From Sporomusaceae bacterium (GTDB lineage: Bacteria; Bacillota; Negativicutes; DSM-13327), in the NCBI GenBank assembly GCA_027492445.1, contig JAPUES010000276.1:1-5044 (forward strand): a stretch of 5,044 bases of DNA. Reading direction: 5' to 3'. Below are positions 1 through 5,044 of this stretch, piece after piece (the stretch's first letter is position 1; each line of letters opens with the position of its first letter). Position numbers and translations under genes: made by a program. The notes beneath the pieces were generated by a model. It worked only from the letters and a program-made list of their open reading frames with translations. It was not told the origin of the DNA and ran no database searches.

Positions 1-83
1 TTCCTATCAAATCAATTGCTTATTACATATGGTTATATTCTCTTTCTCTCTGCAATATATATATTACAGATCGCCTGGGGTGA

Positions 84-90
84 GGAGGAG
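84..90 (+). promoter_or_regulatory. Ribosome binding site of ylbJ
   Basis: GGAGGAG lies 8 bases before the ATG at 99, a near-ideal Shine-Dalgarno element that fixes the ylbJ start. A TGA at 81-83 sits immediately before it, so an upstream reading frame (open from the window edge) would end against the ribosome binding site; whether that frame is coding cannot be told. No convincing -35/-10 pair, sigma-A or sigma-E type, was found in the 98 bases before ylbJ. Confidence 0.85.
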
Positions 91-98
91 ATTATCCT

Positions 99-1361
99 AT
101 GTTCAATTTTGGCGGAGGCAGGCACTATCGTTCCCGCTTACTGGCATACTTTATGGCCTTTGGTGCAGTTTTTATCACGATTGCTATGGTTCAATATCCC
201 AAAGAAGCTTTTGATGCAGCCATTATGGGCTTAAATCTATGGTGGAATGTGGTTTTCCCTTCCTTACTACCTTTCTTTATATTATCGGAAATCCTCATGG
301 GACTTGGTGTAGTCCATTTTATTGGTGTTTTATTAGAACCTTTAATGCGGCCTCTTTTTAATGTGCCAGGGATTGGAGCCTTTGCCATGTCTATGGGACT
401 CGCATCAGGCTATCCCATGGACGCCGTCATCACCTGTAAATTTCGCAAAAGTCAATTATGCACAGCTGTCGAAGCCGAACGACTCTTATCCTTTACCAAC
501 ACTGCCGATCCTTTATTTATGTTTGGCGCAGTCGCCGTAGGGATGTTTGGCATGCCTGAACTAGGCGCAACCATTGCCTTAGCTCATTATTTTTCAAGTT
601 TTTTGGTGGGAATCATTTTTCGCTATCACGGACGCAAGCGGGATAGTTATCAAAATGATAACCAAACTAAGAATCATAATATTTTACGTAGAGCGTTACG
701 TGCCCTTTATCAGGCAAAGCAAGAGGATCATCGGTCCATAGGACAGCTACTTGGGGATTCTGTAAAAAACTCCATGAATACTATTTTATTAATTGGCGGT
801 TTTATTATACTGTTTTCCGTGTTCTTGCAAATTTTATCCGTCGTAGGGATTACTACTCTTTTATCCGGTACCTTTGCTGGGTTGCTGACACTTATCGGCT
901 TTTCTACCAATCTTGCTCCTGCTTTGGTTAGCGGACTTTTTGAAATTGATTTAGGCGCTTTACTAGCCAGTCAAGCCGACGCACCCCTCATTGAAAAGGC
1001 AGCAATCGCAAGCGCAATCATAGCTTGGAGTGGCCTTTCCGTCCATGGCCAAGTTGCGAGTATTGTCATTGAATCTGGAATAAGAATGCTTCCTTACATG
1101 GTCGCTAGATTTTTACATGCTGTACTGGCAGCGGTAATCACAATGTTCTTAATGATTGACCCCGCCCACAGCATCATTAAATTGTTTACCATTCCTGTCA
1201 TGTTGACACCGAATAATTCCAACGCCTTGGTAACGTTACTTACTAGAATCGAGCAAGTTGGATATCAATTTTTATTGCTATTAAGTATTATGGTCGCTTT
1301 GTCAATTGCTATACATATCATTAAAGAACTACATCATTACATAATAAAAGAATCCAAATAA
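99..1361 (+). CDS. ylbJ: Sporulation integral membrane protein YlbJ (SpoVV), dipicolinic acid transporter
   Basis: The 420-residue product is close to the roughly 410 residues of B. subtilis YlbJ, renamed SpoVV. There the protein is made in the mother cell under sigma-E and moves dipicolinic acid across the outer forespore membrane before SpoVA takes it across the inner one. Seen here: a polytopic protein with hydrophobic segments near residues 14-31, 53-80, 91-110, 134-175, 227-270, 300-350 and 395-417. It has the nucleoside-recognition ('Gate') style signatures FPSLLPFFILSEIL (53-66), GLASGYP (100-106), FTNTADPLFMFGAVAVGM (132-149) and SGLSVHGQVASI (311-322). A hydrophilic, basic loop at about 176-220 separates the two halves. 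The ATG at 99 is supported by the GGAGGAG upstream; the gene ends in tandem TAA codons. It is convergent with the coaD operon instead of downstream of coaD as in B. subtilis. Family call is strong; substrate is by analogy. Confidence 0.92.
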   Translation: MFNFGGGRHYRSRLLAYFMAFGAVFITIAMVQYPKEAFDAAIMGLNLWWNVVFPSLLPFFILSEILMGLGVVHFIGVLLEPLMRPLFNVPGIGAFAMSMGLASGYPMDAVITCKFRKSQLCTAVEAERLLSFTNTADPLFMFGAVAVGMFGMPELGATIALAHYFSSFLVGIIFRYHGRKRDSYQNDNQTKNHNILRRALRALYQAKQEDHRSIGQLLGDSVKNSMNTILLIGGFIILFSVFLQILSVVGITTLLSGTFAGLLTLIGFSTNLAPALVSGLFEIDLGALLASQADAPLIEKAAIASAIIAWSGLSVHGQVASIVIESGIRMLPYMVARFLHAVLAAVITMFLMIDPAHSIIKLFTIPVMLTPNNSNALVTLLTRIEQVGYQFLLLLSIMVALSIAIHIIKELHHYIIKESK

Positions 1362-1401
1362 TAAAATACTTGCATTCTCTAAAGTATATCCTGGCCGTAA
1401 G

Positions 1402-1435
1402 TAATAAAAAAAGAGCAACTGCTCTTTTTTTATTA
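1402..1435. terminator. Bidirectional intrinsic terminator between ylbJ and the rsmD-coaD operon
   Basis: A perfect inverted repeat has two 15-base arms (1402-1416 and 1421-1435) around the loop AACT. The core stem AAGAGC/GCTCTT is followed on the + strand by seven T (1425-1431) and mirrored by seven A (1406-1412), which give a U-run for transcripts coming from the other side. It lies 40 bases after the ylbJ stop and 23 bases after the stop of the leftward coiled-coil gene, so one hairpin can end both converging transcripts. Confidence 0.93.
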
Positions 1436-1458
1436 GGAAGGGTAGATAATACCACCCC

Positions 1459-1914
1459 TTATTTACTTCCTTTTGATTGATTTAGTTCACTATGACCTTG
1501 GTGAACAACTTCTAAGGTTCTAGCTAGTTGCGCCTCAAGATGCTTAAATACATTATCCGCATACGCCATAGCATCATTGCGTAAATTGCCTGCTTCTTTG
1601 TTCGCAAGAAGAACAATCTCGTTACTTTGTTCTTGGGCTTGTTTTGCAATGGTACTTTCATCTACTAATTTGATAGCATGCTGTTTTGCTTGATCAACTA
1701 GTCTTTGTGCCTCTTCTTGGGCCTTTTCTAGTATTCGTTGTTTTTCAGCCACAATATGGCTAGCTTCTGTTATTTGACTAGGCAGTTTTTCTCGTAGTTC
1801 ATCTAGCAATCGAATGGCATCATCTTCTTCAATCACTCGTTTGTTTGTAAAAGGCACGCGGGAAGCATCAATTAACAGACTTTCTAATTCATCTAAAATT
1901 CCTTCAATTGTCAT
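1459..1914 (-). CDS. Coiled-coil protein of unknown function, 'ATPase'-labelled family found next to coaD
   Basis: This 151-residue soluble protein is mostly long amphipathic helix rich in A, E, Q, K and L. A short N-terminal part (about 1-50, ILDELESLL... then a DELREKLP segment) precedes a continuous predicted coiled coil at about 55-140, including KAQEEAQRLVDQAKQ and a distal AMAYADNVFKHLE stretch. There is no Walker A or B motif, signal peptide or membrane segment. Clostridial relatives in the same place are often labelled 'ATPase' or V-type ATPase subunit H-like, which reflects coiled-coil similarity and not enzymatic activity. The longest frame opens at a TTG at 1929, but GGGAG at 1923-1927 stands 8 bases before the ATG at 1914 and only 2 before the ATG at 1920, so 1914 is preferred. 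It follows coaD after 56 bases, probably in the same operon. Other possibilities are a DivIVA-like scaffold or an envelope-associated helper; no function can be assigned. Confidence 0.8.
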   Translation of the reverse strand: MTIEGILDELESLLIDASRVPFTNKRVIEEDDAIRLLDELREKLPSQITEASHIVAEKQRILEKAQEEAQRLVDQAKQHAIKLVDESTIAKQAQEQSNEIVLLANKEAGNLRNDAMAYADNVFKHLEAQLARTLEVVHQGHSELNQSKGSK

Positions 1915-1920
1915 ACTCAT

Positions 1921-1927
1921 CTCTCCC
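1921..1927 (-). promoter_or_regulatory. Ribosome binding site that decides the start of the coiled-coil gene
   Basis: On the - strand GGGAGAG lies inside the longest open frame, between a TTG (1929-1927) and two ATGs (1920 and 1914). The GGGAG core ends 8 bases before the ATG at 1914, a normal spacing, and overlaps or crowds the other two candidates. No Shine-Dalgarno sequence precedes the TTG. Confidence 0.7.
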
Positions 1928-1943
1928 AACTTGGTATTACTTT

Positions 1944-1949
1944 ATTATA
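1944..1949 (-). promoter_or_regulatory. Possible internal -10 element upstream of the coiled-coil gene
   Basis: A perfect TATAAT on the - strand sits in the 56-base gap between coaD and the coiled-coil gene, about 30 bases before the start codon. No acceptable -35 hexamer occurs 16-18 bases upstream and there is no TG extension, so this may be chance in AT-rich DNA. If active it would let the last gene be expressed without coaD. Confidence 0.2.
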
Positions 1950-1970
1950 GTTCCCACCTGAGAATATCTT

Positions 1971-2465
1971 TTAATTAGATGGATTCATAACCCTTTTCAT
2001 TTGGCTCATTCTATCTTCTACACAGGCAGGCACTAACCCTGTAATAGGTCCACCGAAATTAGCTAATTCTTTAATACCGCTCGAGCTTACAAAAGAGTAT
2101 TCACTGCTTGTCATAATGAAAACCGTTTCCATTGCTGGACTTATTTTTTTTATTAGCAAGGCTCGTTGGAACTCCGCTTCAAAATCACTAAGAGCACGTA
2201 AGCCGCGGACAATGATATTAGAATTTTGTTGTTTAGCATACTCCGTTAGTAGTCCTGAAAAAGAATCAATGCGAACATTAGGAATATGTTGGGTTGCAGC
2301 AGTTAGTAGTTCGACCCGTTCTTCCATGGAAAAAAGTGGTTTTTTGTTAGGATTGTGAAAAACAGCAACAATAATAATATCAAAAAGTTTACTAGCTCGT
2401 TCAAAAATATCAATATGGCCATTGGTAACAGGATCAAAGCTTCCAGGACAAATAGCAACGCGCAT
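1971..2465 (-). CDS. coaD: Pantetheine-phosphate adenylyltransferase (phosphopantetheine adenylyltransferase)
   Basis: CoaD joins ATP and 4'-phosphopantetheine to give dephospho-CoA and pyrophosphate, the penultimate step of coenzyme A synthesis, in the cytoplasm. The 164 residues match the usual length of about 160. Diagnostic parts are all present: PGSFDPVTNGHIDI at 7-20, containing the nucleotidyltransferase TxGH motif (T14, G16, H17); the lysine pair in NPNKKPLFSMEERVELL (38-54); IVRGLRALSDFEAEFQ (85-100), with R87 and R90 contacting substrates in the family; and YSFVSSSGIKELA (123-135), the ATP-binding serine/KE motif. The ATG overlaps the rsmD stop codon by one base (TAATG), and AAGGGGG ends 6 bases before it, so translation is likely coupled to rsmD. 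The rsmD-coaD pairing is widespread in Firmicutes. No residue expected for catalysis is missing. Confidence 0.97.
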   Translation of the reverse strand: MRVAICPGSFDPVTNGHIDIFERASKLFDIIIVAVFHNPNKKPLFSMEERVELLTAATQHIPNVRIDSFSGLLTEYAKQQNSNIIVRGLRALSDFEAEFQRALLIKKISPAMETVFIMTSSEYSFVSSSGIKELANFGGPITGLVPACVEDRMSQMKRVMNPSN

Positions 2466-3034
2466 TAGTTACCCCCTTGCTTGGTTTTGTATAATAAAAA
2501 ACTAATTAATGTTGTTCCATATTTTTCTGTACGTCTGAGTTGCAAATTTTCCCACTCATCAGTAATTTTTTCATCTCGGGAGTGTTCGATTACAACAACA
2601 CCTTGTGGCGCAATAATTGGATAACTATTAAGTTTTTCGAGTATACCTTGTATAAATCCTCTTTTATAAGGCGGATCACAAAATATTAAATCAAAAGTCC
2701 GTCCTTTGTGACTAAATAATTCTAAGGAGCGGTAGACATCATTTTTATAAATTTCTGTCCGTTCAAATAACTTTGTGTGATGAGCATTTTCGGTAATTAC
2801 AGCAATGCTTTCTTTGCTGCTATCAACAAAAACCCCTGTTTTTGCACCGCGACTTAAGGCTTCTAAACCTAAATTGCCAGTACCTGCAAAAATATCTAGC
2901 ACACAGGCATCCACCACAATATCACCAAGTATATTAAACACAGATTCCTTAACTCGGTCAGCAGTTGGCCTAGTGTCAAGACCTGATGGCGCTTTTAACT
3001 TTATACCTTTTGCACAGCCTGTTATTATTCTCAT
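2465..3034 (-). CDS. rsmD: 16S rRNA (guanine(966)-N(2))-methyltransferase RsmD
   Basis: RsmD transfers a methyl group from S-adenosylmethionine to N2 of G966 (E. coli numbering) of 16S rRNA during 30S assembly. The 189-residue product has the family order: MRIITGCAKG at the N terminus, TRPTADRVKESVFNIL (21-36), the SAM-binding motif I VLDIFAGTGNLGLEALSRGA (45-64), an acidic end of strand 2 (D71), ND at 98-99 and the catalytic CDPPY (119-123). The longest frame adds two residues by starting at 3040, but AGGGG at 3042-3046 is only one base from that ATG and 7 bases from the ATG at 3034; homologues also typically begin M-R-I/V-I-x-G, so 3034 is chosen. It is the first gene of the leftward operon and overlaps coaD by one base. 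B. subtilis calls the orthologue ylbH. Confidence 0.95.
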   Translation of the reverse strand: MRIITGCAKGIKLKAPSGLDTRPTADRVKESVFNILGDIVVDACVLDIFAGTGNLGLEALSRGAKTGVFVDSSKESIAVITENAHHTKLFERTEIYKNDVYRSLELFSHKGRTFDLIFCDPPYKRGFIQGILEKLNSYPIIAPQGVVVIEHSRDEKITDEWENLQLRRTEKYGTTLISFLLYKTKQGGN

Positions 3035-3040
3035 ATTCAT

Positions 3041-3046
3041 TCCCCT
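3041..3046 (-). promoter_or_regulatory. Ribosome binding site that decides the rsmD start
   Basis: AGGGGA on the - strand directly abuts the ATG at 3040, too close to serve it, but its AGGGG core is 7 bases from the ATG at 3034. This supports the shorter RsmD beginning MRII. Confidence 0.7.
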
Positions 3047-3078
3047 ATAAGTACATGCTATATTTTAACATATTAAAT

Positions 3079-3106
3079 AGTATACTACATATTATTTACT
3101 ACACAA
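3079..3106 (-). promoter_or_regulatory. Candidate sigma-A promoter of the rsmD-coaD operon
   Basis: On the - strand TTGTGT (3106-3101) and TATACT (3084-3079) are 16 bases apart, leaving a leader of roughly 35-40 bases to the rsmD start. The -10 matches five of six consensus positions but the -35 only three, and the region is so AT-rich that chance matches are expected. It is the best pair I see upstream of rsmD. Confidence 0.3.
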
Positions 3107-3149
3107 CAGTTAATTTTTTTAAAAAACTTCAGTTTTTTGTAAAAAAGTC

Positions 3150-3178
3150 TTGAATATCATGAAATATCATAGTATCCT
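3150..3178 (+). promoter_or_regulatory. Candidate promoter of the DUF4127 gene
   Basis: TTGAAT (3150-3155) and TATCCT (3173-3178) are 17 bases apart, each matching four of six consensus positions, with a leader of about 55 bases. The same segment holds two near-identical 10-base units (3151-3160 and 3161-3170, both ending in ATATCAT). CATAGTA at 3168-3174 also fits the forespore-type -10 pattern CATnnTA, but no matching -35 was found. Weak. Confidence 0.25.
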
Positions 3179-3230
3179 TTACTTTTCAACCTAATATACT
3201 TAGAACTATATATTTAAAATTCCCTGCAAC

Positions 3231-3236
3231 GAGGTG
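3231..3236 (+). promoter_or_regulatory. Ribosome binding site that decides the DUF4127 start
   Basis: GAGGTG is complementary to the 3' end of 16S rRNA. Its GAGG core ends 5 bases before the ATG at 3240. The GTG within it (3234-3236) is in frame and would open the longest reading frame, but a start codon cannot sit inside its own Shine-Dalgarno element and nothing suitable lies upstream, so 3240 is preferred. Confidence 0.7.
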
Positions 3237-3239
3237 CTT

Positions 3240-4916
3240 ATGTCTAAGTTTTTTCAGCTTGCTATCTTTCTTTTTATTCTGACAATCACATTACTATTTA
3301 TGCATTTTCAAAAAGAATATCATACCACAGGAATTACTAATCTCTTCCCTAGGCAACCGTGGCTTACCGTTCTTTTAGTCCCCCTTGACAGCCGACCACC
3401 GTGTACACAATTTGTTGAAGAGTTAGCTCGGATTGCGGGTATTAAGCTTCTTATGCCTGAACCTGAAATTCTAGATGAGTATAATAATCCTGCAAATAAA
3501 GAAGCCTTACGAAAGTGGCTACAGGAAACAAGTCCCCAGGCAGATGCGGGGATTATTTCCGTGGATATGTTAATTCACGGCAGTCTAGTTGCATCCCGTT
3601 TATCCTTGGGCACTATCAAAGATAGTGAGGATGTGATTGCCTTACTAACAAAAATCCATAAAGAAAATCCGCGCTTAAAACTGTATGCTTTTACCATCAT
3701 TCCACGGCTGCTGATTGCTGATAGTCAAGAAAATGCTGCCTTTCAAAAAAGCATGTTACAATATTCTGTACTAAAAGATCAGGTTTCTACCTTTGGAAAT
3801 CTCCAAGATACGAAAAAACTAGCTGCCCTAGAGGAACAAATCCCTGTTAAAATTATCAATCATTATCGAAGCATCTACGAACAAAACACCAAGCTAAATG
3901 TTGCTTTAATGAATATGGTGGAAGCCAATATGCTAAGTGGTCTTATTATTGGACAAGATGACGGTCAACCCTTTGGCATACCAAATATGAATAAGCAAAG
4001 AATGCAGCATCTATTGGAGCAAAAGCCGGCGTTAGCCAATAAAGTTTTTATTACCCGTGGTACGGACGAAGTTGCTTTAACCTTACTTGGACATATTGGA
4101 CTGACCTTTTCTCAGTATCAGCCACGTATCTTTGTAGCCTATTCCACTCTAGAAGCTCCACAGATTACCATGCCTTTCATGCCGAATACAGTGGCGAAAA
4201 CAGTACAAGAAAAAATCAGCATTGCTGGCGCCCTACAGGTGGATCGGCCTGAAGAAGCGGATTATATTCTTTATGTACATGTTGGCACAAAAAAGGCCAA
4301 AGCTTCCTTAGTAGCTACAGCCCAAGAAGTAGAAACCTTACTAGATGAAGGTTATAAAGTAGCATTAGTAGATTTAACAGAGAACTTTCAAGTATCAGAA
4401 AGCCTATTGCCCTTTTTAATTAAAAGAAATGGCAATGTTTCACGACTAATTGCCTACGCGGGCTGGAATACAACGAGCAATTCCATTGGCACTGCCGTTA
4501 CCCAAGCTAGTCTATTTATGCGTTCTCTTGCCTCCTGCCAAGGGAATACGACAGAACTCTTGCCCTTATACCAAGAAAATATAGAGTTTTTAACGGCCCG
4601 CTTTTTAGATGATTTATTCTTTCAAAAAGAGATTAACCCTACTATTAATAAAGAACTACGAAGCTTACACATTGATCCTTATCAATTGCGCTCTCATTAT
4701 TATCAGACCAATGATAAAATTCAAAAGTTAATGTATAGTAAGGCACGCTGGCTATTACGAGAAGCATTATATAACCATACCATCCCTATTGAAACGAATG
4801 AAGGAAGACAAGAAATTATGATAACCAATTTAGATATTAAAACCCACCTTCCTTGGCAACGCACCTTTGAAATTCGGTTACAACCAACAGTGTTCTTACG
4901 AGTTGTAACTGAGTAA
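3240..4916 (+). CDS. Membrane-anchored DUF4127 family protein
   Basis: The 558-residue product resembles DUF4127 proteins of Firmicutes, which have no established function that I know of. Residues 5-21 form one hydrophobic segment after a lysine at 3, giving an uncleaved signal anchor or signal peptide without a lipobox cysteine; the rest is hydrophilic and probably lies outside the cytoplasmic membrane. Likely conserved signatures, in order, are VPLDSRPPC (47-55) at the start of the domain, ISVDMLIHGSLVASR (106-120), IIGQDDGQPFGIPN (236-249), ITRGTDEVAL (271-280) and AYAGWNTTSNSIGTA (405-419). Clusters of D, R, H and N in these loops look like a catalytic or sugar/metal-binding site on an alpha/beta fold, but that is inference. 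The last 100 residues are less distinctive. The gene stands alone, divergent from rsmD, with no hairpin terminator after it. Membership of DUF4127 is from recognition of the motif pattern, not a search. Confidence 0.8.
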   Translation: MSKFFQLAIFLFILTITLLFMHFQKEYHTTGITNLFPRQPWLTVLLVPLDSRPPCTQFVEELARIAGIKLLMPEPEILDEYNNPANKEALRKWLQETSPQADAGIISVDMLIHGSLVASRLSLGTIKDSEDVIALLTKIHKENPRLKLYAFTIIPRLLIADSQENAAFQKSMLQYSVLKDQVSTFGNLQDTKKLAALEEQIPVKIINHYRSIYEQNTKLNVALMNMVEANMLSGLIIGQDDGQPFGIPNMNKQRMQHLLEQKPALANKVFITRGTDEVALTLLGHIGLTFSQYQPRIFVAYSTLEAPQITMPFMPNTVAKTVQEKISIAGALQVDRPEEADYILYVHVGTKKAKASLVATAQEVETLLDEGYKVALVDLTENFQVSESLLPFLIKRNGNVSRLIAYAGWNTTSNSIGTAVTQASLFMRSLASCQGNTTELLPLYQENIEFLTARFLDDLFFQKEINPTINKELRSLHIDPYQLRSHYYQTNDKIQKLMYSKARWLLREALYNHTIPIETNEGRQEIMITNLDIKTHLPWQRTFEIRLQPTVFLRVVTE

Positions 4917-4931
4917 CATGATTTTTACCTA

Positions 4932-4947
4932 TTTTTAAAAAAAAAAA
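4932..4947 (+). promoter_or_regulatory. UP-element-like T5A11 tract upstream of the tRNA promoter
   Basis: Five T (4932-4936) followed by eleven A (4937-4947) directly abut the -35 hexamer. Such tracts are contacted by the RNA polymerase alpha C-terminal domain at strong stable-RNA promoters; position and composition fit, function is inferred. Confidence 0.55.
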
Positions 4948-4976
4948 TTGACAAACCATTACAATGAGCATATAAT
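4948..4976 (+). promoter_or_regulatory. Consensus sigma-A promoter of the tRNA-Pro gene
   Basis: TTGACA (4948-4953) and TATAAT (4971-4976) match the housekeeping consensus at all twelve positions with the optimal 17-base spacer. Transcription should begin near 4983-4985, leaving a leader of only about 6-8 bases before the mature tRNA 5' end at 4991, to be removed by RNase P. Confidence 0.92.
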
Positions 4977-4990
4977 ATATAAATGTGAGA

Positions 4991-5044
4991 CGGGGCGTGG
5001 CTCAGCTTGGTAGAGCACCTGGCTTGGGACCAGGGGGTCGCAGG
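4991..5044 (+). tRNA. tRNA-Pro(UGG), 3' end beyond the window
   Basis: The first 54 bases of a tRNA are present. The acceptor 5' strand is CGGGGCG (4991-4997). The D stem GCTC/GAGC pairs 5000-5003 with 5013-5016. The anticodon stem CCTGG/CCAGG pairs 5018-5022 with 5030-5034. The seven-base loop CTTGGGA carries anticodon TGG at 5025-5027, reading proline CCN codons through wobble U34. The variable loop GGGTC and the 5' half of the T stem, GCAGG (5040-5044), follow. The window ends exactly there, so the T loop, acceptor 3' strand and any encoded CCA are not visible. Confidence 0.95.

Noticed and set aside
24..62. CATAT-like sequence as a sigma-E -35 for ylbJ
   Set aside because: ylbJ is sigma-E dependent in B. 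subtilis, but no CATACAAT-like -10 occurs 13-15 bases downstream here, so a promoter call is not supportable.
16..234. Open frame of 72 codons over the ylbJ leader and first 45 codons of ylbJ
   Set aside because: It overlaps the well-supported start of ylbJ, has no ribosome binding site of its own and no recognisable protein features beyond random hydrophobicity.
191..388. - strand open frame of 65 codons inside ylbJ
   Set aside because: It runs antisense to conserved YlbJ membrane motifs; composition is typical of an antisense shadow.
2116..2358. + strand open frame of 80 codons inside coaD
   Set aside because: It is antisense to an intact, motif-complete coaD, with no ribosome binding site; a shadow frame.
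2805..3050. + strand open frame of 81 codons inside rsmD
   Set aside because: It is antisense to the conserved SAM-binding region of rsmD and has no independent support.
3121..3138. AAAAAAC/GTTTTTT hairpin as a terminator
   Set aside because: The stem contains one G-C pair only, there is no gene ending nearby on either strand, and both neighbours start from this region, so termination makes no sense here.
4932..4947. T5A11 run as a terminator of the DUF4127 gene
   Set aside because: There is no stable stem; the tract fits better as an upstream promoter element of the tRNA gene.

Overview
The window looks like a stretch of chromosome from an endospore-forming, AT-rich Firmicute. Two things point there: a full-length YlbJ/SpoVV sporulation membrane protein, and the neighbourhood rsmD - coaD - coiled-coil 'ATPase-like' gene - ylbJ, which recurs in Bacilli, Clostridia and Negativicutes. 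Overall protein flavour, including the coiled-coil gene after coaD and a DUF4127 protein, suggests a clostridial or Negativicutes-type lineage (Pelosinus/Sporomusa-like). That placement is an impression from memory, not a computed one.

Layout. Positions 1-98 are the leader of ylbJ and possibly the tail of an upstream gene cut by the window edge. ylbJ runs on the + strand to 1361. A perfect inverted repeat (1402-1435) with T-runs on both strands serves as a bidirectional terminator between ylbJ and the leftward operon. That operon, on the - strand, is rsmD (3034-2465), coaD (overlapping rsmD by one base, TAATG) and a 151-residue coiled-coil protein (1914-1459). A very AT-rich divergent intergenic region (3035-3239) separates rsmD from a + strand gene for a membrane-anchored DUF4127 protein (3240-4916). 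At the right edge a perfect-consensus housekeeping promoter with an upstream A-tract drives a tRNA-Pro(UGG) gene that is cut off after the 5' half of its T stem.

How the genes relate. rsmD (16S rRNA m2G966 methylation) and coaD (coenzyme A biosynthesis) are housekeeping genes commonly paired in bacteria and translationally coupled here. The coiled-coil gene is their usual clostridial companion, with no established function. ylbJ belongs to the dipicolinic acid import route of sporulation. In B. subtilis it lies downstream of coaD in the same direction; here it is still next to the block but points towards it, so it must be transcribed separately. The DUF4127 gene is an uncharacterised extracytoplasmic protein and the most obscure element of the window.

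Three starts (rsmD, coiled-coil gene, DUF4127) were moved inward from the longest open frame because the Shine-Dalgarno position requires it. I found no mobile element, CRISPR array, riboswitch or clear novel system.
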